Positions 6,590 to 14,242 of a DNA stretch of 23,704 nt are shown one piece after another (the stretch's first letter is position 1; each line of letters starts with the position of its first letter). Source of the DNA: JBBQHM01 sp038323965. Lineage in GTDB: Bacteria > Verrucomicrobiota > Verrucomicrobiia > Chthoniobacterales > UBA10450. Under the pieces are notes generated by a model, which was not told the origin of the DNA, ran no database searches, and was given only the letters and a program-made list of their open reading frames with translations. The translations under genes and the position numbers were made by a program. The stretch is from positions 1-23,704 of the forward strand of contig JBBQHM010000026.1 of the NCBI GenBank assembly GCA_038323965.1, read 5' to 3'.

Positions 6590-7924
6590 CTAAGCATTTC
6601 CCATCCACCCTCCCCGAAACCCGGCGCGCCGCAGTCCACGCTGAATAATCGGGCAGTCGCGCATTAACCGCCAAAGAAATCCAGTTTGATAGTTTTCGAT
6701 CATCATCACGATCGGGCCTTGATCCAGTCCATAGTATCCCTGCGAAATCCAGCCCTTCTTTCCTTTCCCCGCGCCCTTCGAGAAGGTCGGGTTGTAGCTG
6801 CACTTAAACCCATACTTGCTCGTCATTTCCGGAAAGGCATCGTCGAAATGTTTGATCGACGGTAGAACAAGCTCCGGCGCGAAAGGCAGCGAGGCGAGCA
6901 TCGCCCAAGGCGCGAGCGTCCCGTCGTCCGGCCCATCCGGAATGCCGCGCGCGAGGTAATCGAAAAACGTTCGCGTGACGCCGTTGATCTTGCGCGTGGC
7001 CGGGCCGGGCCCATCGCTCGCGGTCACCCCCCAGCAATACTTGCCGTAACCAGCAAACCTGTTGGGATTGCGCACGGCGTACTCCTGCTGCGCATAAGTC
7101 GCGCGCCGACTGTTTTCAAAATAAGTGATCCCCTTGCCGCGGATGTATTCGTCCTGAATACCGCGGAAATCGACCCAGAGGTGAGAAAGCTGATGGACGA
7201 AGAGCGGTCCGGCGTAGAGAAATTCCAAGCCGCAAAGTTCCTTCCATTCGTAACTCTCTGTCCAGGCTTTGTAGCTTTTGGCAGGTAACGGATAGTCGGG
7301 CGCTCCAAGCCCGAGAAGATAAAGGATGAGCGCTTCGCTGTAACCTTCCCAGACGGGTTTTAAAAACCCTTCGCCTGGCTTCCAACCATGCGAAACCTTG
7401 AGCTTTCCGTTCAGCGCCCATTGCCAGTCCGCCCGCGCGAAAAGCATATGGGAGAGTCGACGGAGTTCCCTCTCGGCCGAGTTCTCGCGAGTAAAATATC
7501 TCGCGGCCGTCAGCATTCCGGCAAAAAGAAAGGCCGAGTCAATGGTGCTTAGCTCGGAGTCAACCGCGCGACGGCCGGTCTGCATCTCGAGGAAATGGTA
7601 ATAGAATCCCTTGTAACCGGTAGCATCGCTCGCGGTCGATTGCTCACTTTGGGCAAAGAAGCGAAGCGTGGTCACGGTTCGCTTGACTGCTTCCGCCCGC
7701 GTCAAAAACCCGCGCTCGACCCCGATCGGATAGGCGGTCAGAGCGAAGCCAATCGCAGCGATACTGGCGGCTGAGTCCTGGCGCGTGCTATCGGGCACCA
7801 TCCCATTGGACAGGTTCGTTTCCTTGAGGAAATAGCCAAAGGTCCTCTTTTGAACGTGGGAAAGCTTGGCTTCGCCTAACGATTCCTGCTCAATGCCTCC
7901 TTTGGGTTGATCTGTCTTCATCAT
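6590..7924 (-). CDS. Glycoamylase-family protein (PF10091; GH144-like)
   Basis: The 444-residue protein carries the motifs of the glycoamylase family in order: TGYKGFYYHFLEMQTGRRAV, ELSTIDSAFLFAGML, VWEGYSEALILYLLGLGAP, FVHQLSHLWVDFRG, YCWGVTASDGPGP, GTLAPWAMLASLPFAPE, GFKCSYNPTF and GLDQGPIVMMIENYQTGFLW. It forms an (alpha/alpha)6 barrel. Relatives include the C-terminal part of cyclic beta-1,2-glucan synthases and stand-alone GH144 endo-beta-1,2-glucanases, so a beta-1,2-glucan or related gluco-oligosaccharide substrate is plausible. No signal peptide is seen, suggesting cytoplasmic action on imported oligosaccharides. ATG 7922-7924 overlaps the TGA of the upstream GH39 gene (ATGA), so I prefer it to the longer open frame starting at 8005; the pair is translationally coupled. 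Confidence 0.83.
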   Translation of the reverse strand: MMKTDQPKGGIEQESLGEAKLSHVQKRTFGYFLKETNLSNGMVPDSTRQDSAASIAAIGFALTAYPIGVERGFLTRAEAVKRTVTTLRFFAQSEQSTASDATGYKGFYYHFLEMQTGRRAVDSELSTIDSAFLFAGMLTAARYFTRENSAERELRRLSHMLFARADWQWALNGKLKVSHGWKPGEGFLKPVWEGYSEALILYLLGLGAPDYPLPAKSYKAWTESYEWKELCGLEFLYAGPLFVHQLSHLWVDFRGIQDEYIRGKGITYFENSRRATYAQQEYAVRNPNRFAGYGKYCWGVTASDGPGPATRKINGVTRTFFDYLARGIPDGPDDGTLAPWAMLASLPFAPELVLPSIKHFDDAFPEMTSKYGFKCSYNPTFSKGAGKGKKGWISQGYYGLDQGPIVMMIENYQTGFLWRLMRDCPIIQRGLRRAGFRGGWMGNA

Positions 7925-9354
7925 GCGAAAGTGACCGTGATCGCCGCCACGCTGTGCGACGGCATGCTGAGTTCCAGCTCGAGCACGTCTTTGCGTTGCT
8001 TCCACGGGAGCGGCCGGGCCTGGAGGCGCGATGCTTCCTGGAGCGCCTCCGATTGGGAGGATGTGAGGTAGTCAGGCCTTTTCATCTTTTTCCAAAGCCG
8101 AGGCGCGTTGGCGTGGTTCTCATCAATCCGCTCAATCGTCACGGCGCGCGGCCTGGTCGTGCCTGCAATCTGAAGCTTTACCTTTTCGGTCGCAATGAAA
8201 TGACGTGGAAGCGCATGGTTCGTCAGGAGAAAGGTCAGAGTCTTCCGACGTCGAATGGCCCAGGCGTCAACCGTGGAGTGAATCCCATCAACCAGCAATT
8301 GCTCTGTTCCCAGACGATGAAGTAGCTCAAAGGCGCGATAGGTCGGCTTGGGAATACCGTGCAGATTGAGCAGTCCGAATCCGCCATGGAATGGAACTGA
8401 CGGGAAATAGTTCTCCTCGAAGATGTCCGTAAATGTCCAAAAGCTGTAGCCCTGAACGAGTCCTCGCGCTTCCATGATGGTCTTGACCATGAACGCCGCG
8501 GCATAAGGTTGATCGTGGAGCGGATCGCGCGGATTAGAGGACGCGTTCCACTCCGTGTAGTAAACCGGCTTACCCCGCGCCCGCCGGAAGGTGTCCTGCG
8601 CCTGTTCGCGCAAAATACTACGCCGACTATTTGCCAGCTGCGTGATCGTATCGTCACCCTCATTCCCGAGCGCGTCCGTGGGATAATGATGCGTGCTGAT
8701 GAAATCGAGAGGTAGTTTCTTCTTTGCACAGAACTCCGAGAACTCCGCGATCCACTCATTCTTCGCCGTTGCCGGACCGCCAACTCGCAGCGAAGCGTCC
8801 ACACTCTTGATTGCCGCCACCGTCACTCGGTAGAGTTTGAAATAATCCTCGCGTCCCTTTGTCCAGAACGCTTTCAAGTTAGGCTCATTCCATACTTCAA
8901 AGAACCATTTCCGTACTTCAGAGACACCGTAACGCTCGACCCAATGTTCGACTAACTTGCGAATCAGGTTCGCCCACTTTTTGTCATCGTTCGGAGGCGT
9001 GACGTTCCCGCGGTAATGGAAGACCGTCTTGTTTCCCGAGGCGAGCGCCTCGGGCATGAAGCTGAGTTCAACAAAAGGTCTGATTCCGATCGAAAGAAGG
9101 AAGTCGCAAATTTGGTCGGCGTTAAAGAACGAGTAGAGCGGCTTTCCATTCTGAACGGTGAACGTTCCGACATCATCGGAAAGCAACCCATGAAAGCGAA
9201 CGTGCCGGATGCCTAGTTCGTCGCGGCAGCGTTTCAATTGTCGCTGCCAATCCGCGCGCAAGGCCAGGGTGGCATGACCGCTCCCAATGGTATGCTCCCA
9301 GAAGTGGGAAAACGGCGTCGTTCGATCAGATAGTCGACAAGAAAAGTTGGGCAT
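7921..9354 (-). CDS. Glycoside hydrolase family 39 (beta-xylosidase-like)
   Basis: The 477-residue protein is a clan GH-A (beta/alpha)8 barrel. Early on it has IRHVRFHGLLSDDVG. The acid/base motif is FEVWNEPNL with Glu157, the STHHYPTD strand follows, and the nucleophile motif is YYTEWNAS with Glu268. The sequence ends with a beta-rich accessory domain (about 370-477), as in GH39 beta-xylosidases and alpha-L-iduronidases. FWTFTDIFEE and FHGGFGLLNLHGIPKPTYRAF are also family-typical. No signal peptide is visible (MPNFSCRLSDRTTPFSHFW), so the enzyme should be cytoplasmic. AAGGA lies 13 bases before the ATG, somewhat far. It overlaps the glycoamylase start and follows the SDR/VKOR-relic pair on the same strand. 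The exact sugar cannot be read from the sequence. Confidence 0.87.
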   Translation of the reverse strand: MPNFSCRLSDRTTPFSHFWEHTIGSGHATLALRADWQRQLKRCRDELGIRHVRFHGLLSDDVGTFTVQNGKPLYSFFNADQICDFLLSIGIRPFVELSFMPEALASGNKTVFHYRGNVTPPNDDKKWANLIRKLVEHWVERYGVSEVRKWFFEVWNEPNLKAFWTKGREDYFKLYRVTVAAIKSVDASLRVGGPATAKNEWIAEFSEFCAKKKLPLDFISTHHYPTDALGNEGDDTITQLANSRRSILREQAQDTFRRARGKPVYYTEWNASSNPRDPLHDQPYAAAFMVKTIMEARGLVQGYSFWTFTDIFEENYFPSVPFHGGFGLLNLHGIPKPTYRAFELLHRLGTEQLLVDGIHSTVDAWAIRRRKTLTFLLTNHALPRHFIATEKVKLQIAGTTRPRAVTIERIDENHANAPRLWKKMKRPDYLTSSQSEALQEASRLQARPLPWKQRKDVLELELSMPSHSVAAITVTFA

Positions 9355-9388
9355 GGTTTTCGGAGATCCTTCGTTACGTTGGGCCGAA

Positions 9389-9517
9389 TTAGCGAGTTAC
9401 CAAGGTGGATCCCACGCAGCCGGCGGCGGTTAACGAGAGCGCGATGACTCCGCGCCGCTCCTCCAGGAATCCTCCCGATCCATTTCGCAGTTCGTTGCTC
9501 AACTCCTTTGCTGTCAT
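9389..9517 (-). pseudogene. Truncated VKOR-like membrane protein relic (42 codons)
   Basis: ATG at 9515-9517 lies two bases behind the stop of the SDR gene. It opens a 42-codon frame that reads MTAKELSNELRN, GSGGFLEERRGVIALS, LTAAGCVG, STLVTR, then TAA at 9389-9391. From memory, this resembles the N-terminus of vitamin K epoxide reductase-like membrane proteins that follow SDR genes in related clusters: a polar start, an xLxxRRxxxxLSLxAxxxxG entry into the first helix, then several more helices. Here the frame stops inside the first helix and the next gene starts 35 bases on. It is either a relic of a longer gene or a genuine small membrane peptide coupled to the SDR. The family identity is tentative. 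Confidence 0.45.
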
Positions 9518-9519
9518 CG

Positions 9520-10509
9520 TTACCTTTTCTTAGCCATCAAAACGCCAACGAAGGCGGAGATCGTTGCCGCCAGAGCCAGGGCTCCGCGATTTTTCGTTAC
9601 CCAAAACTGAGAACTGCGCCTCGAAGAACGAGACCCGAATGATCCGTGCGCGCCGTGATCGCCGGGCACGGCCTCGAACAGATTGTTCGGGCGAGAAGGA
9701 TCCTCGAGCTCGTTAGTCTGCTGTCCTTCGTATCCGGTATTTCCCAGATAACGATCAAGCAACCCGGGTGCGATTTTGTTTCCGACGATCGCTTCGACCG
9801 TCGGCATTCCGACGCGAACCTCGCGCCGTCTGCTATGGGCAGCGAAGTAGATTGCTTCCGCCGCCAGCTCTGGCTGGAAAATCGGTGGGACCGGCTGGGC
9901 TTTGCGCGGTAACCTGCTCTTGGTCCATCCAAATTGCGGCGTATTTAACGCCGGCATCTGCACCATCGTCACGTGAACATTGCTGCCGTCGTGGATCAAT
10001 TCGCACCGCAGTGAATCGGTAAAACCGCGCTCGGCATGCTTAGCGGCACAATACGCCGATTGCAATGGAATGCTGCGATAGGATAAAGCGGACCCAACCT
10101 GGACGATCGTGCCGCGATCGCGCGGTAACATTCGTTTCAGGGCCGCGAGGGTGCCATGAACCACGCCGAGGTAAGTCACCTCGGTGACGCGGCGGAACTC
10201 CTCGGGAGTCATTTCTTTGATCGGAGAGAAAACGCTGACCATGGCATTGTTCACCCAGATATCAATCGGGCCCAGCTCGCGCTCGACCTGCGCCGCTGCC
10301 GCTTCGACGGCGGTCGCATCGGCAACATCAAGCGGGAGGATGAGGGCGCGGCCACCCGCACATTCCACTTCGCGCCCTGCTGCTTCCAGACCATCCCGAC
10401 CACGCGCGATCAAACCGAGGCGAGCCCCGCGTTTGGCAAATTCACGGACGGTGGCGCGCCCTACCCCGGCGGACGCGCCGGTTATCACCACGGTTTTTGG
10501 TGCGGCCAT
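9520..10509 (-). CDS. SDR family oxidoreductase with C-terminal membrane anchor
   Basis: This is a classical short-chain dehydrogenase/reductase of 329 residues. Residues 10-17 (TGASAGVG) form the NAD(P) Rossmann loop, LDVAD is at about 60, and NNAM is at 87-90. The catalytic set is Ser140 (VQVGSALSYRS), Tyr153 and Lys157 (YCAAK). The core ends near 240. After a charged linker, the last ~22 residues (GALALAATISAFVGVLMAKKR) make a hydrophobic segment with positive end, so the enzyme is probably tail-anchored at the inner membrane with the active site in the cytoplasm. It is the first gene of the leftward operon and faces the cupin gene across a 213-base divergent region. The substrate is unknown. 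Confidence 0.88.
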   Translation of the reverse strand: MAAPKTVVITGASAGVGRATVREFAKRGARLGLIARGRDGLEAAGREVECAGGRALILPLDVADATAVEAAAAQVERELGPIDIWVNNAMVSVFSPIKEMTPEEFRRVTEVTYLGVVHGTLAALKRMLPRDRGTIVQVGSALSYRSIPLQSAYCAAKHAERGFTDSLRCELIHDGSNVHVTMVQMPALNTPQFGWTKSRLPRKAQPVPPIFQPELAAEAIYFAAHSRRREVRVGMPTVEAIVGNKIAPGLLDRYLGNTGYEGQQTNELEDPSRPNNLFEAVPGDHGAHGSFGSRSSRRSSQFWVTKNRGALALAATISAFVGVLMAKKR

Positions 10510-10722
10510 TACTCGTTAGATGCGACCCGTCCTGTCAGTCCAGCGCAGACGCAAGAGGTGAAGAAGTAGGCTGCGCCGGTTTATCGTTTTCAAGGGAGCT
10601 CGTTCTCTCTTCAAACTAAGAGGAGCGAAGGCGGTACTTATTCCGCGGGCGGGGGCGAAAAGCACGACGTGGAATAAATCGCCCGCATTAAACTCCAAGT
10701 AGAACGCGCCGCACACTTTCCC
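10510..10722. promoter_or_regulatory. Divergent intergenic region between SDR and cupin operons
   Basis: These 213 bases separate two operons that run apart, so both promoters should lie here. I could not find a confident -35/-10 pair. The most visible structure is the inverted repeat at 10630-10683. The short open frame on the minus strand (10516-10737) runs across the cupin start and has no domain character. Confidence 0.5.
10630..10683. repeat. Interrupted inverted repeat, candidate operator
   Basis: TTATTCC (10638-10644) and GGAATAA (10671-10677) are perfect inverted copies 26 bases apart. Outside them GGCG (10630-10633) and CGCC (10680-10683) also pair. The repeat sits in the divergent promoter region and could be a regulator site or an mRNA leader hairpin of the cupin gene. 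Confidence 0.4.
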
Positions 10723-11049
10723 ATGAAACCGATTCATATCTTCGCGACCGGTCGCGGCTTTCGCGTTCTCGAGACCACGGAACGAAGCCAGACCGGAGTG
10801 TTAACTCTTGATCCGGGCGAAGCCAGCAGCGAGACGCCGAGCGCACACGAAGATAGCGACCGAACGTTAATTCTGCTCGCGGGCGAATTACGGGCGGAAA
10901 CTGGTGACGAAAAAATTCTGCTCGAAGATGGAGACGCCGAGCTCATTCCGGCCACGACTCCACACCGCTTCATCAACACTGGTCGAAGTCTTGCGACAAC
11001 CTTCAATGTGTATGCGCGACCGGCCTTTCCGCCAACGGATGATCTCTAG
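10723..11049 (+). CDS. Small cupin-domain protein
   Basis: The 108-residue protein is a single cupin barrel. The first motif region is SAHEDSDRTLILLAGELRAE (HxxxD plus the conserved L..GEL turn). The second is LEDGDAELIPATTPHRFIN, the usual 'G D x x x I P x x x x H x x x N' pattern. The His residues would bind a metal if one is present, but the first motif lacks the full HxH pair, so it may be a binding protein rather than an enzyme. It has no signal peptide. It begins the rightward operon, 51 bases before the GMC oxidoreductase, and may be a sensor or small isomerase for the same substrate; that is inference. Confidence 0.72.
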   Translation: MKPIHIFATGRGFRVLETTERSQTGVLTLDPGEASSETPSAHEDSDRTLILLAGELRAETGDEKILLEDGDAELIPATTPHRFINTGRSLATTFNVYARPAFPPTDDL

Positions 11050-11100
11050 GTGAATCGATGGCAAGGGCCGAGGTGAGCATTTCGGCAACGGCATTGCCCT

Positions 11101-12642
11101 ATGTCTGATTCCTACGACATCATCATCATTGGCACGGGCGCGGGTGGCGGGACACTCGCGCGTCGGCTCGCACCGAGCGGCAAGCGCATTCTCCTCCTGG
11201 AGCGCGGCGGGTTTCTGCCGCGGGAGAAGGCGAATTGGAAGTCGACCGAAGTCTTCGGCAAAGCGCGTTACCATACCCGAGAGTCATGGCGTGATCGGAG
11301 CGGCAAAGAATTCACGCCACACACCGGCTACTACGTGGGTGGGAACACGAAAGTTTATGGCGGCGCGATGTTTCGCCTGAGAGAACGCGACTTCGAATCC
11401 GTCCAGCACAAACGCGGCGTCTCCCCGGAATGGCCGCTCAAGTATCGCGACTTCGAACCCTATTACGCGGAGGCGGAGGCGCTTTACGAAGTGCACGGCA
11501 AGCGTGGCATCGATCAGACCGAGCCGCCGATGAGCTGCGAATATCCGTTCCCGCCGCTGGCGCACGAGCCGCGCATTCTCGAATTGACCGAGCGATTGAA
11601 AAAGAATGGTCACAATCCTTTTCCATTGCCGCTCGCGGTGAAACGCAACGACAGTGACCCGCATCGCAGTGCCTGTATTCGGTGCAATACCTGCGATGGC
11701 TTTCCCTGTTTGGTCGACGCCAAGGCTGATGCTGATCTCAACGGGGTCCGTCCCGCCTTAGAGCTCAGCAACGTCACGTTGCTCACAAACGCCCGCGTGC
11801 GGCGACTCCTGACGAACGGGTCCGCGCACGCGGTCGCCACGGTGCAAACCGAGATCGACGGCGACATTCACTATTTCCGCGGCGACATCGTCGTGGTCGC
11901 GGCTGGCGCGATTAACTCGGCGGCGCTTCTGCTCGCGAGCTCGTCCGACAAACATCCCCAGGGCCTCGCGAATTCCTCCGGGCAAGTCGGTCGTAATTAC
12001 ATGCGCCATCTGAACGGCGCCATGCTCGGCCTCACTACCAAAAAGAATCCCACTGTCTTCCAAAAAACGATGGCGATGAACGACTACTACTGGGGCGAGG
12101 AAGGATTCCCCTTCCCCATGGGCCACATTCAGCTTCTCGGCAAAACTGATCGCGGCATCCTCGCCGCGGACGCCCCGTTTTTCGCGCCGAACTTGGCCCT
12201 CGACGTGATGGCGAAGCATTCCGTCGATTGGTGGGTAACGGCAGAGGATCTGCCACATCCTGATAACAGAATCACCCTGACGCGCGACGGCCAGATTCAA
12301 TTGAGCTTGCGCGACCGCTACCACACCCATTTCGATCGCTTGATTGAACGCTGGACGGAGGAGCTGAAAAAGGTCGACGCCGTCGATCAAATCATCCCGC
12401 TATCGCTTTATCTGAATAAGAAAATTCCAAAGATGGGCGTGGCGCATCAAAACGGGACCTGCCGTTTCGGCGAGAACCCGGCGGACTCAGTCTTGAACGT
12501 TTTTTGTCAGACGCACGACGTCGACAATCTCTATGTGGTCGATGGAAGCTTTTTCTGCTCAAGCGGAGCCGTAAATCCTTCACTTACCATCGCTGCGAAC
12601 GCATTGCGGGTCGGTGATCACATCATCGAACGGTTGGGTTAA
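11101..12642 (+). CDS. GMC family FAD-dependent oxidoreductase
   Basis: A glucose-methanol-choline oxidoreductase of 513 residues. The N-terminal FAD motif is IIIIGTGAGGGTLA (residues 7-20), followed by LLLERGG and the second FAD region TGYYVGGNTKVYGGAMFR. A cluster of four cysteines lies at residues 192-203 (CIRCNTCDGFPC), spaced CX2CX2CX4C. The C-terminal end has AHQNGTCRFG with His449, NLYVVDGSFF, and VNPSLTIAANALR with Asn492, giving the usual active-site His plus His/Asn pair. Such enzymes oxidise alcohols, polyols or sugars, passing electrons to a carrier. No signal peptide is visible. The stop codon overlaps the start of the VOC-aquaporin gene (TAATG). The exact substrate is not predictable. 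Confidence 0.9.
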   Translation: MSDSYDIIIIGTGAGGGTLARRLAPSGKRILLLERGGFLPREKANWKSTEVFGKARYHTRESWRDRSGKEFTPHTGYYVGGNTKVYGGAMFRLRERDFESVQHKRGVSPEWPLKYRDFEPYYAEAEALYEVHGKRGIDQTEPPMSCEYPFPPLAHEPRILELTERLKKNGHNPFPLPLAVKRNDSDPHRSACIRCNTCDGFPCLVDAKADADLNGVRPALELSNVTLLTNARVRRLLTNGSAHAVATVQTEIDGDIHYFRGDIVVVAAGAINSAALLLASSSDKHPQGLANSSGQVGRNYMRHLNGAMLGLTTKKNPTVFQKTMAMNDYYWGEEGFPFPMGHIQLLGKTDRGILAADAPFFAPNLALDVMAKHSVDWWVTAEDLPHPDNRITLTRDGQIQLSLRDRYHTHFDRLIERWTEELKKVDAVDQIIPLSLYLNKKIPKMGVAHQNGTCRFGENPADSVLNVFCQTHDVDNLYVVDGSFFCSSGAVNPSLTIAANALRVGDHIIERLG

Positions 12643-14219
12643 TGGTCAGCGCGCGAGTCGTCGCCGGGGTTGCGTGGATTTGCGCCAACCTCCTTCCCTT
12701 ATCTGTCTCCGCGGCGGTCGAAGTGACTTCCTTCGAACTTGGCGTTTCGGACCTGCGCGCATCCGTGACCTTCTACACCGACGTTTTACAATTCGAACTT
12801 CTGTCGCAGGACGAGAAGGATCATCGCCCAAGAGCTAATCTTCGGCTTGGCGGCGAACGAATCGTTTTGCGGCAGCCGATCATCGGCCGCACCGACACGC
12901 TACGGAGCCTCCCCGCAAACGATCGCTCATTTCAACACCTCGCTATCGTCGTGAGCGACATCGACCTGGCCTACGCGCAGCTCCAGCGCCATCAGGTCCA
13001 GATCGTTTCGGCAGGAGTGCAAACGTTGCCGGATTGGAACTACGACGCGGCTGGAATTCGCGCGCTCTATTTCCGCGATCCGGATGGTCACTTCCTCGAG
13101 CTTATCCAATTTCCACCCAACAAAGGCGAACCGCGCTGGCATCGCGGCGTTGGCGGCCTGTTCCTCGGGATCGATCACTCTGCTTTCGTCGTCAGAGCGA
13201 TCAAATCGAGCATCGAATTCTATCGCGATCAGCTCGGCTTCAGCCTGATGGGCGAAAGCTTTAACTATGGCGGCGAGCAGGAACGACTCAATCGTGTTCC
13301 CGGCTCGCGGGTTCGCATTGCCAGTCTACGCGGTGCGCGAGGCCCGGGCCTCGAGCTTCTCCAGTTTCAGGAACCGGGTGAGACAGGAGAGATTCGCTCT
13401 AACGACTGGTCGGGTTGGCTGATCCATCTTCAAACCACCACATCAACTTTGATCGGCGAAGGCCGAGACCCCGATGGCCACGCTCTCCGAATCGGATCGA
13501 ATACGGCGGGTCCGGGTGAGCTCGCGTTTGCAGCATTGCGTCAGCATTGGACGCGCTACCTGATGGAAGGAGCCGAACTAGGTATCTTTATGATTGTCGC
13601 GCTGTGGCTGGCACTCGCGCTCGAACATCCGCGTTCTCGTTTGCATAAAGGAATGCCTTCCCCGTTGTGCCGGCGATTACTTTTTGGAATTGGCATTGGC
13701 GTAACCGTCGTCTTACTCATTTACTCCGATTGGGGACGTCAGTCCGGAGCGCAGTTCAATCCCGCCGTCACCCTCGCTCTGCTCTACCTGCATCGCATCC
13801 AGCCATGGGACGCTTCCTTCTACATCATTGCGCAATTCCTTGGAGGCCTGCTTGGCCTTTTAATCGGCGCGGCCCCATTTTGGAAATTGAGTAAAGATCC
13901 GGCCGTGAACTTCGTTGTGACAAAACCGGGCAAACCCGGCGCGGCGATCGCGTTCGTAGCTGAGTTTCTTATCTCCTTCATCTTGCTGGCGACTCTCCGG
14001 CTTGTTTATCACAGCGATCTGCTCAAGCCCGCGGTTGGCTACTTCGCCGGTGCCCTTCTCTGCCTCTATATCACTTTCGAGTCGCCCTATTCCGGCATGA
14101 GTCTCAACCCCGCTCGCACTTTTGCCTCGGCTTTGCCGTCAGGAAACTGGAAAGCGATTTGGATCTATTTTACCGCCCCGATTCTGGCGATGCTTCTTGC
14201 CGCGATCTTAGTGGGGTAA
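12642..14219 (+). CDS. Fusion protein: signal-like N-terminus, two VOC domains, C-terminal aquaporin
   Basis: One uninterrupted frame of 525 residues. Residues 1-24 are a signal-like hydrophobic stretch. Residues 26-158 are a vicinal-oxygen-chelate (glyoxalase-fold) domain: LGVSDLRASVTFYTDVL, FQHLAIVVSD with His99, FRDPDGHFLELIQF with Glu153. Residues 174-285 are a second VOC domain: GIDHSAFVV with His179, IEFYRDQLGF, LELLQF with Glu238, DPDGHAL. From about residue 300 (HWTRYLMEGAELGIFM) a complete MIP channel follows with six helices and both NPA boxes (FNPAV 372-376; LNPAR 488-492, including the selectivity-filter Arg). The start overlaps the GMC stop (TAATG). VOC domains typically hold a metal and act on glyoxal-type or aromatic substrates; the MIP part should pass water or small polyols. 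A joint role with the GMC enzyme in polyol or aldehyde handling is inference. Confidence 0.88.
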   Translation: MVSARVVAGVAWICANLLPLSVSAAVEVTSFELGVSDLRASVTFYTDVLQFELLSQDEKDHRPRANLRLGGERIVLRQPIIGRTDTLRSLPANDRSFQHLAIVVSDIDLAYAQLQRHQVQIVSAGVQTLPDWNYDAAGIRALYFRDPDGHFLELIQFPPNKGEPRWHRGVGGLFLGIDHSAFVVRAIKSSIEFYRDQLGFSLMGESFNYGGEQERLNRVPGSRVRIASLRGARGPGLELLQFQEPGETGEIRSNDWSGWLIHLQTTTSTLIGEGRDPDGHALRIGSNTAGPGELAFAALRQHWTRYLMEGAELGIFMIVALWLALALEHPRSRLHKGMPSPLCRRLLFGIGIGVTVVLLIYSDWGRQSGAQFNPAVTLALLYLHRIQPWDASFYIIAQFLGGLLGLLIGAAPFWKLSKDPAVNFVVTKPGKPGAAIAFVAEFLISFILLATLRLVYHSDLLKPAVGYFAGALLCLYITFESPYSGMSLNPARTFASALPSGNWKAIWIYFTAPILAMLLAAILVG

Positions 14220-14242
14220 GACGAATCTCCTCGGCGAAAAAC

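Noticed and set aside
8235..8804. 189-codon open frame on the minus strand inside the GH39 gene
   Set aside because: Shadow frame, Arg/Ser-rich, while the GH39 frame holds both catalytic motifs.
11758..12390. 210-codon open frame on the minus strand inside the GMC gene
   Set aside because: Antisense shadow of an intact, motif-rich gene.
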